Of a stretch of 55,836 nucleotides of DNA, positions 19,155-28,226 are shown piece by piece. Positions within the stretch are counted from its first letter, which is position 1, and each line of letters begins with the position of its first letter. Both the position numbers and the translations under genes were made by a program. Source of the stretch: Sphingorhabdus sp. (GTDB lineage: Bacteria; Pseudomonadota; Alphaproteobacteria; Sphingomonadales; Sphingomonadaceae); NCBI GenBank assembly GCA_028279555.1, contig JANQNO010000006.1, positions 1 through 55,836 of the forward strand, given 5' to 3'. Below the pieces are notes generated by a model. It was not told the DNA's origin and did not search any database. It was given only the letters and a program-made list of their open reading frames with translations.

Positions 19155-20129
19155 ATGCCTACTTTATCAGGACTGGACGGCGCGGATCAGTCTCCGGTGA
19201 GAGCCTGGCTTTATTGCCCAAACCCGCTGCGGTCGAAGGAGCTATCGAAACTGGCGGAAGAAATCGGTTTCGATCTTGTGGTAGCCGATAGCGAAGAAGC
19301 CGAGTTGACGCCGCTCTCCGCCGACAATCATAGCCTCGACCTGCTGCTGGCCGATTTTTCATCCGATATGGAGTTTCCGGCGGGAGAATTGGCAATTATT
19401 TCCAGCTATTTACGATCCGTCGACACGCCGGCGATAATATGGATAGACATGCTGGGGCTGGATGCAGCTTATGCCGCTTTACCCGTGTCGCAATGTCAGT
19501 TCTTGGTCGATGCGAGCGACGCTGAGGCCCTGCTGACTTTGGCAAGGGCAAACAGGCGGGGCAGGATGGGCCAGTTGCACGACAATAGCCGCGACGCGAA
19601 GTTGGGAGACCTCCATAAACTAAGCGACGAATTGGCCGGCGTCGCCAGAGCCCTGGCCGAAATGGCGGGCAATGAAAGAGCTGGCGGCACGAGAAAAGAC
19701 CTGATCGCCGACAAGCCGGTTTCTTTCCGTCCGGCACCAAAGCAACAGCAGCCGCATGACGATTTCTCCCCTGCCTCTTCCGAAAGCCAGCAAGCAGCCG
19801 ATATTCGCAGGCTGATCAGGCTGCGACGATTGCGCGACCGCTATTTTGGAAAGGAACTATTTGCAGACCCGGCATGGGATATCCTTCTCGACCTGATGGC
19901 GGCAGGCCTGGAAGGCAAGAATGTTTCGGTATCCAGCCTGTGTATTGCAGCGGCCGTGCCCGCGACGACGGCGCTGCGCTGGATTACCGGCATGACCGAA
20001 AGCGGGATGCTCGTGAGACAGATGGATCCAAAGGATGCGCGCCGCGTGTTTATAGAGCTGTCGGCAGAGACCGAGGAGCTCTTGAAAAACTATCTCAAAG
20101 AGATTGAAAAGGATGCGCCGGTCGTCTGA
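19155..20129 (+). CDS. Winged-helix (MarR-like) regulator with degenerate receiver-like N-terminus
   Basis: The 324-residue product has three parts. Residues about 15-130 resemble a response-regulator receiver fold without the phospho-acceptor pattern (LLLADFSSDM, PAIIWIDMLG). Residues about 150-220 are a polar linker. Residues about 235-315 form a winged helix, with an FADPAWDILLDLMA start, a recognition-helix region SVSSLCIAAAVPATTALRWI, and a wing with DPKDARRVFIELS. It probably binds DNA as a dimer. Targets and signal are unknown; it may act on its own upstream region or the divergent dehalogenase gene. Confidence 0.75.
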   Translation: MPTLSGLDGADQSPVRAWLYCPNPLRSKELSKLAEEIGFDLVVADSEEAELTPLSADNHSLDLLLADFSSDMEFPAGELAIISSYLRSVDTPAIIWIDMLGLDAAYAALPVSQCQFLVDASDAEALLTLARANRRGRMGQLHDNSRDAKLGDLHKLSDELAGVARALAEMAGNERAGGTRKDLIADKPVSFRPAPKQQQPHDDFSPASSESQQAADIRRLIRLRRLRDRYFGKELFADPAWDILLDLMAAGLEGKNVSVSSLCIAAAVPATTALRWITGMTESGMLVRQMDPKDARRVFIELSAETEELLKNYLKEIEKDAPVV

Positions 20130-20193
20130 CTCCGACAGAAAAGCGCTTGCAAATCCGGATGCTCTTTGGCAAAGGCGCTTCTCCCGAGACGAG

Positions 20194-20269
20194 GGGCGAT
20201 TAGCTCAGTTGGTAGAGCATCTCGTTTACACCGAGAGGGTCGGCAGTTCGAGCCTGTCATCGCCCACCA
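20194..20269 (+). tRNA. tRNA-Val (anticodon UAC)
   Basis: A full cloverleaf is visible. The acceptor stem GGGCGAT pairs with ATCGCCC. The D-arm is GCTC/GAGC. The anticodon stem TCTCG/CGAGA encloses loop TTTACAC with anticodon TAC. The T-arm GGCAG/CTGTC has loop TTCGAGC. The discriminator is A, and the 3' CCA is encoded (20267-20269). Confidence 0.97.
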
Positions 20270-20330
20270 TCACAATTTCAAAACATATTCTCGCAAGGCA
20301 GCAGACGGCAGTGCTCTGTGAAGAGACGCA

Positions 20331-20939
20331 TTAGGCAGCCTCGTCAAGCAGCCGCGCGACTTCCTGGTCATCCCATTCGACGCCGCCAACCACGCGCCAG
20401 ACTTCCACGCCATAGCTATCATAGAGGATGGTTGTCGGCAGCGACAGTTGGTGATCGAAGGCAGCGGAAATCCGGTTTTCCGGATCGATATATGGCTCGA
20501 GATTGGTGATACCGGTCTCGTCGAAAAAGGCCCGCACCGGTTTCCTCCCCTGCAGGTCCTGCGAAATGACGATAACCGACATCTCACTCGCCTCTATCGC
20601 GGCAAGCGCATCGAGAGTTGGCATCTCCGCCTTGCAGGGCGCACACCATGTTGCCCAGATATTGACGAGCAGGGGCCGGCCCGAAAAATCGGACAGGCGG
20701 ACATCGCGGCCATCCGCGCCAGTGAAGGGAATATCGGGAGCCTGCTGACCCGCAAACTCATAGCGGAGTGTTGCCTGCATGCCGCTGGCACTTTCCAGCC
20801 CGAAATTTTCCTTCTTGGCCTTGGTGTCTGTGGCCGTGTCTTTCGAGCCTTGCGCTTGCTCCGCTGACGGTGCTGTTCTATCGCAGCCCGTCAGGCCCAA
20901 AAGGGCGCACAGGAAAAACGATGTGACCGATAAACGCAT
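20331..20939 (-). CDS. TlpA-like thiol-disulfide oxidoreductase lipoprotein
   Basis: The 202-residue protein has a lipoprotein signal with lipobox LTGC (Cys19), a low-complexity linker rich in Lys/Thr/Ala, and a thioredoxin fold with active site WCAPC at residues 98-102 and a cis-proline segment LSLPTTI. It would act in the periplasm as a membrane-tethered thiol reductase, as TlpA/ResA proteins do in cytochrome c maturation. The ATG at 20939 is chosen over the longer frame to 21122 because it directly begins the signal peptide. Its start overlaps the divergent argH start by 2 bp, an unusual arrangement. Confidence 0.9.
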   Translation of the reverse strand: MRLSVTSFFLCALLGLTGCDRTAPSAEQAQGSKDTATDTKAKKENFGLESASGMQATLRYEFAGQQAPDIPFTGADGRDVRLSDFSGRPLLVNIWATWCAPCKAEMPTLDALAAIEASEMSVIVISQDLQGRKPVRAFFDETGITNLEPYIDPENRISAAFDHQLSLPTTILYDSYGVEVWRVVGGVEWDDQEVARLLDEAA

Positions 20940-22329
20940 GTCCAGTTCCAATAGCATGTGGGGCGGCCGCTTTGACGGCGGGCCCGCCGCGGTGATGCAG
21001 GAAATAAACGCATCCATTCCCTTCGACAAGCGTCTGTGGCGACAGGATATCGCGGGCAGCCGTGCGCATGCGAATATGCTCGCCAGCTGCGGTATTATCA
21101 GCGAAGAAGACAAGACCGCCATCCAGTCGGGCCTGGATCAGATAGAATCGGAATTTGAAAAAGGCGGCATACCGGAGGATCTGGCGCTCGAAGATATCCA
21201 CATGACTGTCGAGAAGCGGCTGGTGGAGATCGCAGGCGAGGCGGCCCGGCGCCTCCACACGGCGCGCTCGCGCAACGATCAGGTCGCGACCGATCTAAGG
21301 CTCTGGGTGCGCGGGGCGATAGCCGAGATAGACGCGGCCATAGCGGATCTGCAATCGGCGCTACTGACCCGTGCCGAGGAGCATGCGGACAGCATTATGC
21401 CGGGCTTCACGCATTTGCAGGTCGCTCAACCGGTGACGCTGGGCCACCATTTGATGGCCTGGTTTGAAATGCTGCGCCGCGATCGCTCCCGCTTTTCCGA
21501 TTGTGCCGCCCGGCTCAACGAGATGCCGCTGGGCGCAGCAGCACTGGCGGGAACCGGCTTTGCTATTGATCGCAATCATACAGCGCACGCGCTCGATTTC
21601 GACCGGCCGATGGCAAACAGTCTCGATGCGGTTTCCGATAGGGATTTTGCCATCGAATTTCTCTCCGCAACAGCGCAACTTGCCCTGCATTTGTCGCGCA
21701 TGGCGGAGGAAATCGTGATCTGGGCATCGCAGCCCTATTCATTTGTGTCGCTTTCCGATGAATGGTCGACGGGCAGCTCGATCATGCCGCAAAAACGCAA
21801 CCCCGATGCCGCCGAGCTGGTTCGCGGACATAGCGGACGGATATTGGGCTGTTTACAGGCGCTGATGACGACGATGAAGGGACTGCCGCTTGCCTATTCG
21901 AAAGACATGCAGAATGACAAACCACCGGTATTCGAGGCTTTCGACCTGATCGGACTGTGCCTTGCGGCGATGAGCGGCATGGTGGCGAGCCTGAGCTTCG
22001 ACCGTGCGAGGATGCGCGAAGTCGCGGCCGACGGCTTTTCCACCGCTACCGATCTCGCCGATTGGCTGGTGCGCGAGCATGGACTGCCATTTCGCGATGC
22101 GCATCATGTCACGGGTGCGGCAGTCAAATTATGCGAGGAGCGTGGTGACAGGGATTTGTCCGGCCTGACAGCCGAAGACCTGTCATCGGCAGCGAGCGGC
22201 CTGGCAATCGCCGAGATGCCCGACCTTTCGGTCGAAGGATCGGTTAATGGTCGCAGCAGCGCTGGCGGAACGGCACCGCTTCGCGTAAAAGAGGCGATTG
22301 CGGCTGCCAGAAAGGATTTATCGTCATGA
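20938..22329 (+). CDS. argH: Argininosuccinate lyase
   Basis: ArgH splits argininosuccinate into arginine and fumarate, the last step of arginine synthesis. The fumarase/aspartase-family signature [11 protein letters not shown] is present near residues 280-290, along with [10 protein letters not shown] at the N-terminus, [16 protein letters not shown] and [16 protein letters not shown]. The ATG at 20938 gives 463 residues; the ATG at 20956 (MWGGRF) is a possible alternative and would remove the overlap with the divergent gene. The stop overlaps the next start (ATGA at 22326-22329). Confidence 0.95.
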   Translation: MSSSNSMWGGRFDGGPAAVMQEINASIPFDKRLWRQDIAGSRAHANMLASCGIISEEDKTAIQSGLDQIESEFEKGGIPEDLALEDIHMTVEKRLVEIAGEAARRLHTARSRNDQVATDLRLWVRGAIAEIDAAIADLQSALLTRAEEHADSIMPGFTHLQVAQPVTLGHHLMAWFEMLRRDRSRFSDCAARLNEMPLGAAALAGTGFAIDRNHTAHALDFDRPMANSLDAVSDRDFAIEFLSATAQLALHLSRMAEEIVIWASQPYSFVSLSDEWSTGSSIMPQKRNPDAAELVRGHSGRILGCLQALMTTMKGLPLAYSKDMQNDKPPVFEAFDLIGLCLAAMSGMVASLSFDRARMREVAADGFSTATDLADWLVREHGLPFRDAHHVTGAAVKLCEERGDRDLSGLTAEDLSSAASGLAIAEMPDLSVEGSVNGRSSAGGTAPLRVKEAIAAARKDLSS

Positions 22330-22640
22330 GACAAAAGCTGGTTGCAATTATCGCCTTGCCGCTGCTGCTTTCTGCTTGCGGCAAATATGGCGATCTGGAG
22401 CCGCAGAATAACAGCGAGCTTCCTCCCAAGGCCTATGGGCAGGCGGAAACTTCCGAACCGCAGGAACTACTTACACCGACTGTGCAGCAGCGCCCGGGAC
22501 GAAGCGACGAGCTGCTTCGCCGTTCGGAGAGGCGCGATGACGATGAGTTTGATCTGGCACCGGGCGAAGAGCCGAAAACGGGCACGGTCCAATCAGACGA
22601 TGCCGATCCGGCAAATGAAGAAGAACCAAAGACTCCCTGA
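22326..22640 (+). CDS. LptM-like small lipoprotein
   Basis: The 104-residue product has a lipoprotein signal with lipobox LSAC (Cys18) directly followed by GKYGDLEP. This GxxGxLxxP signature after the cysteine marks the YifL/LptM family, which in Escherichia coli aids maturation of the LPS transport translocon. The remainder is acidic and disordered. A tiny lipoprotein between argH and lysA is a conserved proteobacterial arrangement. It is coupled to argH by an ATGA overlap and ends 3 bp before lysA. Confidence 0.82.
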   Translation: MRQKLVAIIALPLLLSACGKYGDLEPQNNSELPPKAYGQAETSEPQELLTPTVQQRPGRSDELLRRSERRDDDEFDLAPGEEPKTGTVQSDDADPANEEEPKTP

Positions 22641-22643
22641 ACT

Positions 22644-23906
22644 ATGGACCATTTTCACCTTATTGACGGCGCGTTGCATGCCGAACAGGTTCCGCTGGAG
22701 GACATTGCGCGCGATGTCGGAACGCCCGTCTATGTTTATTCCCGCACAACGCTGGTTCGCCATGCGCAGGTTTTTCGCAAGGCTTTGTCGGCGCTCGGCG
22801 ATCCGCATATCGCCTTTGCTGTAAAGGCCAATCCCAATCTCGCCGTCCTCAATGTGTTGCAGCGCGAAGGCTATGGTGCCGATGTGGTGTCCGGTGGTGA
22901 GCTGCAGCGCGCACTGGCTGCCGACATCGCGCCAAAGGACATTGTTTTTTCCGGCGTCGGGAAAACCGGCGCTGAGCTGGATTATGCGCTCGATACCGGG
23001 ATCGGGCAGTTCAACATAGAGAGCCTGGAAGAAGGAACCGAGCTTGCCCATCTGGCTGATGCCAGGAATATTGGCGCACCGGCAGCCCTGCGCGTGAACC
23101 CCGATGTCGATGCAAGAACCCATGCAAAAATCTCGACCGGAAAGGCAGAGAACAAGTTTGGCGTAGCGATCAGCGATGCGCCAGCCATCTACGCCCGGCT
23201 GACCGCAATGCCTGGCCTCGAAATGCGTGGAATCGCCATGCATATAGGCAGCCAGATGGCTTCGCTCGAACCCCTGGAGGCCGCCATCGGCAAGATGGGC
23301 GTCCTGCTGGGCGAATTGCGCGCCGCTGGTCACACCGTCACCCATGTCGATCTGGGCGGCGGATTGGGCGTGCCCTACAAGGCCGGAGAAGAGCTTCCGT
23401 CACCGACAGAATATGGCGCGATGATCGCGCGCGCAACCAAGGGCTGGAATGCAAGGCTGATGTTCGAGCCGGGCCGCGTCATTGCCGGTAATGCGGGAGT
23501 TTTGCTGACCCGGGTTATCCGGTTGAAACGCAGCGGCAATCGCACGCCATTCATGATCGTCGATGCGGCCATGAATGATTTGGCTCGCCCGGCGCTCTAT
23601 GGTGCATGGCATGATTTTGAGGCTGTGCATCCCAATGGCGAAAAAATGACTGTGAATATCGTCGGACCTATCTGCGAGACAGGCGATACATTCGCCATGG
23701 GGCGCGAGTGCGATGCTTTGGAAGCCGGTGATTTGGCCATTTTCCGCACAGCAGGCGCCTATGGCGCGACAATGGCGAGCAGCTATAACAGCCGGGGCTT
23801 CGTGGCCGAAGTGCTGGTCGATGGCGACAAATGGTCGGTTGTTGCCGACCGGATTTCTCCTGAAGCTATCTCAGCCGCCGAACGCGTCCCTGACTGGCTC
23901 AAGTGA
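22644..23906 (+). CDS. lysA: Diaminopimelate decarboxylase
   Basis: LysA makes L-lysine from meso-diaminopimelate with pyridoxal phosphate. The PLP lysine is Lys61 in FAVKANPN. Other family marks are HIGSQ near residue 199, the glycine loop DLGGGLGVPY near 237-246, EPGRVIAGNAG near 276-286, and GPICETGDTF near 340. It follows lptM by 3 bp and overlaps the next gene by GTGA, so it belongs to the argH-to-thioesterase run. Confidence 0.96.
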   Translation: MDHFHLIDGALHAEQVPLEDIARDVGTPVYVYSRTTLVRHAQVFRKALSALGDPHIAFAVKANPNLAVLNVLQREGYGADVVSGGELQRALAADIAPKDIVFSGVGKTGAELDYALDTGIGQFNIESLEEGTELAHLADARNIGAPAALRVNPDVDARTHAKISTGKAENKFGVAISDAPAIYARLTAMPGLEMRGIAMHIGSQMASLEPLEAAIGKMGVLLGELRAAGHTVTHVDLGGGLGVPYKAGEELPSPTEYGAMIARATKGWNARLMFEPGRVIAGNAGVLLTRVIRLKRSGNRTPFMIVDAAMNDLARPALYGAWHDFEAVHPNGEKMTVNIVGPICETGDTFAMGRECDALEAGDLAIFRTAGAYGATMASSYNSRGFVAEVLVDGDKWSVVADRISPEAISAAERVPDWLK

Positions 23907-24691
23907 AACAGCTCCCGATCTTCGTCAATCTTACGGGACGTACTGTGGTGCTAAAGGGCAAGGGAGCCGCTGCAGACGCCAAAAGGCGGCTGATTGAAAG
24001 GGCAGGCGGCAAAATCATCGACGACTGCACCAACGAGATATGCAAATGCGCGCGCATTGCCTTTGTCGCTATAGAGGACAATGACGGAGCGTTGGCGGAG
24101 GCGGAGCGGCTGCGCGCAAAGGGCCTGCTGGTCAATGTCGTCGACCGGCCCGATCTTTGTGACTTTACAACCCCTGCAATTGTTGATCGCGATCCGGTTT
24201 TGATCGCGATAGGCACGGGCGGTGCATCGGCCGGGCTTGCCAAGGCAATCCGCCAGCGGCTGGAGGCCATGCTTCCGCAATCGCTCGGAAAGCTTGCATC
24301 GGCGCTGCTATCGGCGCGGAGCCGGATCAAGGCACGCTGGCCAGAGGCACCGGATCGCAGGCGAGCGATTGATGCAGCACTTGCCGGAGACGGAGTGATC
24401 GATCCCTTTCGTGAGCAGAATGAGAGTGCGATTGAGAGCTGGCTGAGTCAGGGTGACGCCCATCACCTGGCGGGGCTTCACGAGATTGCAATTCTGTCCG
24501 GCGATCCGGAGGAACTAACCTTGCGCAGCGCGCGGCTGCTGGGCGAAGCGGATCACATTTTTCATGACGCAGGTGTGTCGCCGCAGATAATCGCCCGCGC
24601 CCGCGCCGATGCCGAACGGCATCCCGGTCCGCCACCTGACAAACCTCCGCCGGGCCTGGTTCTCTACCTTCGCTTGCAAGGACGCAGTTGA
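23903..24691 (+). CDS. Siroheme-synthase N-terminal-like (precorrin-2 dehydrogenase/ferrochelatase family) protein
   Basis: The 262-residue protein resembles the CysG/Met8 bifunctional dehydrogenase-ferrochelatase: an N-terminal Rossmann domain with LPIFVNLTGRTVVLKGKG, then VNVVDRPDLCDFTTPAIVDRDPVLIAIGTGGASAGLAKAIR, and a helical C-terminus. The NAD-binding loop is altered: GKGAAADAK replaces the usual GGGxVAxRK pattern, so cofactor binding may be weakened. Start is a GTG overlapping the lysA stop. No other siroheme or cobalamin genes are nearby. Confidence 0.8.
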   Translation: MKQLPIFVNLTGRTVVLKGKGAAADAKRRLIERAGGKIIDDCTNEICKCARIAFVAIEDNDGALAEAERLRAKGLLVNVVDRPDLCDFTTPAIVDRDPVLIAIGTGGASAGLAKAIRQRLEAMLPQSLGKLASALLSARSRIKARWPEAPDRRRAIDAALAGDGVIDPFREQNESAIESWLSQGDAHHLAGLHEIAILSGDPEELTLRSARLLGEADHIFHDAGVSPQIIARARADAERHPGPPPDKPPPGLVLYLRLQGRS

Positions 24692-24709
24692 TCGGCCAAG
24701 GCTGATATT

Positions 24710-25531
24710 ATGCATGAGGAAATTTTTCCGGCGCCAATGCTGCTGTTTGGTTGCGGCAATATGGCTGGCGCAATGCTGCGAGGCTGGCTCGCAAGCGGGC
24801 ACTCCGCGAGCAGTTTCCACATATTCAAGCCGACACCGGATAATCTCCCCGAGGGCGTCCGGTATTTCAACGATATTGATGAAGCGACAGGGCGCTATGA
24901 GACGCTGCTTCTGGGCGTGAAACCGCAAATGCTTGCCGACGTTGCTCCCAATGCGCGCAAGCTGCTGGCCAACAACGGAACGCTGATCTCGATATTGGCA
25001 GGCGCCGAGAGCCAGGATCTACAGAAACTGTTCCCTGATGCGCGCATTGTTCGGGTGATGCCCAATCTCGCAGTGGAGCTCGGCCTCTCGCCGCTTGGCA
25101 TTTGGGCCGAGGAAATAGCTGCAGACGAACGGGAGAGAATTGACGCGATGTTGCAGCCCATCGGATTTCCGGTCTGGTTGCAGTCGGAAGCGCAGATGGA
25201 CGCCTTTACAGCGCTGGCCGGCTCCGGTCCTGCTTTTGTCTACCGCTTTATCGATGCGGTTGCAGCCGCCGGAGTGGCCATTGGATTGCCGCAGGAACAA
25301 TCGCAGCGGCTGGCTCTACAAATGATTGAGGGTGCTGTCGCACTAGCCGTACAATCGGACTCTTCGCCAGACGAGCTCGCCCGGCAGGTGGCCAGCCGCG
25401 GCGGAATGGCCGCCCAAGGCCTTGGAGTGCTCGATAGTGACAAGGCGCTTGAAAAACTGCTTGAAGAAACCTTGCGGGCTGCGCGTGATCGCGGAGCGGA
25501 CCTTTCCAAGAAAGCGCGAGGAGAGAAATGA
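24710..25531 (+). CDS. proC: Pyrroline-5-carboxylate reductase
   Basis: ProC makes proline from pyrroline-5-carboxylate with NAD(P)H. The Rossmann motif FGCGNMAGAML is near residues 13-23. The C-terminal signature reads ALAGSGPAFVYRFIDA near 166-181, followed by a QVASRGGMAAQGL segment matching the usual V-x-S-x-G-G-T motif, here with Met in place of Thr. Length 273 is normal. The stop overlaps the next start (ATGA at 25528-25531). Confidence 0.95.
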   Translation: MHEEIFPAPMLLFGCGNMAGAMLRGWLASGHSASSFHIFKPTPDNLPEGVRYFNDIDEATGRYETLLLGVKPQMLADVAPNARKLLANNGTLISILAGAESQDLQKLFPDARIVRVMPNLAVELGLSPLGIWAEEIAADERERIDAMLQPIGFPVWLQSEAQMDAFTALAGSGPAFVYRFIDAVAAAGVAIGLPQEQSQRLALQMIEGAVALAVQSDSSPDELARQVASRGGMAAQGLGVLDSDKALEKLLEETLRAARDRGADLSKKARGEK

Positions 25532-26016
25532 ACCAAAATAGCGACAATACCGTTGCCAACCCGCTCGCCAGCCTAAATGACCGGAAGGGCGGGTTCGATC
25601 CTGCGATGGCCAACCGGATGATGAGCAGCATCGGCCATAGCGGCTTCGTTGGCATGGAATATGTTGGACATGGAAGCGATTGGGTTGAACTCGCCTTCGA
25701 CTGGCGCGACGACCTTGTTGCCGATCCTGACAGCGGGATAATTGCGTCTTCCGCTGTTATCAGCTTGCTCGACAATGCCTGCAGCCTCTCGATCTGGACC
25801 AAGCTGGACCGGTTCAGACCGCAGGTCACCATGGATCTGCGCCTGGATTATTTGCGCCCCTCACCGTCGGGCGCGCGTGTCTTTGGGCGCGGAATCTGTT
25901 ATCATATGACGCATAATATCGGGTTTGTCCGCGGCATTGCGCATAATGGAGATATGGATGACCCGCTTGCCCATGCCAGCGGGACATTCATCCGTGTCGG
26001 GAATATTCTGTCATGA
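25528..26016 (+). CDS. PaaI/YiiD-type hotdog thioesterase 1
   Basis: The 162-residue protein has a hotdog fold of the PaaI family, which hydrolyses acyl-CoA thioesters. Typical features are an SSAVISLLDNACSLSIW helix region and the strand PQVTMDLRLDYLRPSPSGARV. It overlaps proC and the next thioesterase by ATGA junctions. Together with its neighbour it forms a tandem pair, likely a heteromeric complex or two substrate ranges. Confidence 0.88.
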   Translation: MNQNSDNTVANPLASLNDRKGGFDPAMANRMMSSIGHSGFVGMEYVGHGSDWVELAFDWRDDLVADPDSGIIASSAVISLLDNACSLSIWTKLDRFRPQVTMDLRLDYLRPSPSGARVFGRGICYHMTHNIGFVRGIAHNGDMDDPLAHASGTFIRVGNILS

Positions 26017-26429
26017 CAGGGATGCCCTCTCTTCCCCCATACGCGCTGGCGCTCGATATGCAGGCCGAGATGCAAGATGGCGAGGCCCCGGTCGTGACGA
26101 TGCCCTTCGCGAGCAAGGTGCAGGGCAGACCGGGCTTCCTGCATGGCGGAGCCATATCAGGTCTGCTCGAAATTGCCGCAGTAGCCGCCATTCACGATGC
26201 GCTGCGAAAGCAGGGTAGCGATGCACCGATAAAGCAGGTCAATGTTACCATCGATTTTATGCGCGGCGGCAAGCCTGAGCTGACATACGCGCAGGGCACA
26301 ATTACGCGGCTGGGCAGGACAATGGCCAATGTTTCGGCGCATGCCTGGCAGGACGATCCCGACAGGATCATCGCGCAGGCGCATATGCATTATCTGATCA
26401 GCCGCAGCCGGGACCGGAAAGCTGTTTAG
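26013..26429 (+). CDS. PaaI-type hotdog thioesterase 2
   Basis: The 138-residue hotdog protein has the PaaI pattern GRPGFLHGGAISGLLEIAA (catalytic-loop helix) near residues 38-53 and VNVTIDFMRGGKPELTYAQG on the following strand. It differs clearly from the thioesterase directly upstream, so the pair is not a recent duplication. It is the last gene of the argH run and converges with the YbjN gene after 12 bp. Confidence 0.88.
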   Translation: MTGMPSLPPYALALDMQAEMQDGEAPVVTMPFASKVQGRPGFLHGGAISGLLEIAAVAAIHDALRKQGSDAPIKQVNVTIDFMRGGKPELTYAQGTITRLGRTMANVSAHAWQDDPDRIIAQAHMHYLISRSRDRKAV

Positions 26430-26441
26430 GATTTATACGTC

Positions 26442-26954
26442 CTAGGCTTCCCCGTGTGTTTCAACCAGCGCACTGGCGATTGCCTCCTCCGGACTTTTGT
26501 CGCCCCAGATGATAAACTGGAATACCGGGTAAAAACGCTCACATTCGTCAATCGCAACGTCCACCAGGGTCTGAGCCTGATCCAAGCCGAGAAGCCCGCT
26601 GCCTGGAAGCAAGGTTGCAAGCCGGAACACCAACAGGCCGTTTGAGGCCCACAAATCGAAATGCCCTAGCCAAATCTGCTCGTTTATCAGGCCAAGCGCC
26701 GTGTAAACCTGAGACTTCTTCTCCGCCGGAACATTGATGTCGGGTAGCGCCAGAACCTGCATTGCGGTGTCTTCCGGTCGCCACACCGCCCTGACCTGAT
26801 AGTTTGTCCAGCTGCCCTTATATTCAGCGGTTATCTCGTCATCGCCATCGCGCTCATAATCCCAGCCACGCGCCTCGAAAAGCGCAGCAAGCATATCCAT
26901 TGGAGCACTTTCGTCGCGCTCCAGCTCGTCCAGCTCTTCTCTAGGATCATGCAT
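26442..26954 (-). CDS. YbjN-domain protein
   Basis: The 170-residue acidic protein matches the YbjN family (fold like type III secretion chaperones). Features are the segment MLAALFEARGWDYERDGDDEIT, a central strand pair, and WLGHFDLWASNGLLVFRLA. The biochemical role is unknown; in E. coli ybjN affects motility and stress phenotypes when its dose is changed. No clear Shine-Dalgarno precedes the ATG, so the start is uncertain. Confidence 0.8.
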   Translation of the reverse strand: MHDPREELDELERDESAPMDMLAALFEARGWDYERDGDDEITAEYKGSWTNYQVRAVWRPEDTAMQVLALPDINVPAEKKSQVYTALGLINEQIWLGHFDLWASNGLLVFRLATLLPGSGLLGLDQAQTLVDVAIDECERFYPVFQFIIWGDKSPEEAIASALVETHGEA

Positions 26955-27057
26955 GGGGGGTGCCTGTTATCGCTATGTCCCGCTAACTGCATTGTCAGCG
27001 GAATCCGCGCAAGCACTATCCGCGATGTGTGCAAACATCTTTGTGGGCGATTTGTGG

Positions 27058-27075
27058 AAAAAGCGCAGTCGCGCT
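27058..27075 (-). terminator. Short intrinsic terminator after ubiK
   Basis: On the minus strand AGCGC-GACT-GCGCT forms a GC-rich 5-bp stem followed by five T residues (27062-27058). The stem begins inside the ubiK stop codon. The stem is short, so strength is uncertain. Confidence 0.45.
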
Positions 27076-27454
27076 ATTTCTTGGCGGCAGGCTTGCGCCG
27101 CTTGGCGGGCTTTTTTGCAGCGGCCTTTTTTGCCGTTGTTCTTTTCGCCGTTGCTTTCCTGGCCGCCGGTTTTCTTTTAGCTGTTTTTTTGCTCGTGCTC
27201 CGCGCCTTTACGCCTAATTTGGCTTCGAGTTTTTCAACTCGCTCGGCGAGCAGTTCGGCCTCTGCCCTGGCTTTCGCTGCCATTTCCTTGACCGCGTCGA
27301 ATTCTTCGCGACTAACAAAATCCAGACCACCCGAAAATTCATTCATCCGCTCGCGCATGGCATCCTGCGCTTCGCGGCCCATACCCGCCATCGTGCCGGC
27401 GACGCCGTTTAACATTTTCGCAATATCGTCAAAAACCCGATTTTCGCTCTGCAT
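27074..27454 (-). CDS. ubiK: UbiK/BMFP accessory factor with histone-H1-like tail
   Basis: UbiK is a small amphipathic/coiled-coil accessory factor of ubiquinone synthesis. Residues 1-80 fit the family: FDDIAKMLNGVAGTMAGM, then SREEFDAVKEMAAKARAEAELLAERVEKLEAKLG, a trimeric coiled coil. Unlike typical UbiK, which ends soon after this, residues about 82-126 form a highly basic Lys/Ala/Thr/Arg repeat with AKK, KPAARK and AKR units like histone H1 or AlgP tails. The tail could bind nucleic acid or phospholipid head groups. Identification of the core is firm; the tail's role is open. Confidence 0.85.
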   Translation of the reverse strand: MQSENRVFDDIAKMLNGVAGTMAGMGREAQDAMRERMNEFSGGLDFVSREEFDAVKEMAAKARAEAELLAERVEKLEAKLGVKARSTSKKTAKRKPAARKATAKRTTAKKAAAKKPAKRRKPAAKK

Positions 27455-27533
27455 ATCCTTTGTGCTCCTGCCTTTGGAGTGTTCGTCTATGCCGGGTTAT
27501 GTGGTTATTGATCGACCAAGTTACAAGCGCGGA

Positions 27534-28082
27534 TCAAATCGCTGCTTCTGCGGCAGGAACATAAAGGCTCTCGGCATCGGGATTGAGCCTGTCAATCTGG
27601 AAATTCAGAATGGCCGCGAAAGTCAGCCAGGCCAGATAGGGCACCATAAGCCATGCGGCGGCCTTGCGAACACGCCCGAAGATCACGGTGGCGGCAAATG
27701 CCAGCACGAAGACCAGCAAAAGCAGATAGAAGGCATTGGTGACCTGATGCTGGCCAAAGAAAAGCGGTGCCCAATAAAGGTTAAGCAGAAACTGGGCGAC
27801 AAAAAGACCGATCGCCAATCCACGCGACTGGGCACCTCTTGCATGCAGGACCATTGCAAAGGCCAGCCCGGTCATGAAATAGAGAAGCGGCCAGACCAGC
27901 CCAAAAACCCAGCCCGGCGGCTGCGTCTCGGGCTTTATCAGTTCGGCAAACCAGCGATTGTCGTCTCCAGACCCCGAAATAGCGCCCGATAAAAAGCCCA
28001 GCAGCATCACCGCGGGAACCACAAACAAGGCCCAGCGCAAAAGCGACATGCGCAGTTGGTTCTTGGATGCCAGCTGGCTCAT
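27534..28082 (-). CDS. TspO/MBR family tryptophan-rich sensory protein
   Basis: This integral membrane protein has five helices in about 182 residues. Family marks are WFAELIKPETQPPGWVFGLVWPLLYFMTGLA and LLNLYWAPLFFGQHQ, followed by YLAWLTFAAILNFQI. TspO proteins bind tetrapyrroles and affect photosynthesis-gene or stress regulation in alphaproteobacteria. The ATG at 28082 (MSQLASKNQ) is preferred over the longer frame to 28193, whose extension is not TspO-like. Confidence 0.9.
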   Translation of the reverse strand: MSQLASKNQLRMSLLRWALFVVPAVMLLGFLSGAISGSGDDNRWFAELIKPETQPPGWVFGLVWPLLYFMTGLAFAMVLHARGAQSRGLAIGLFVAQFLLNLYWAPLFFGQHQVTNAFYLLLLVFVLAFAATVIFGRVRKAAAWLMVPYLAWLTFAAILNFQIDRLNPDAESLYVPAAEAAI

Positions 28083-28226
28083 TTCTGCAAAACTCTGCTC
28101 CTGTATGACGTGGATTCGGTGTTGCAGTCTTTTACCCGGCATGCGGCGGAAAGAACAAGGGCCGCCCCATGCTCGGAACAGCCCCTGTTTCAACGCGGGG
28201 CCGATGCCCCGGTAAAAGTTAACGGA

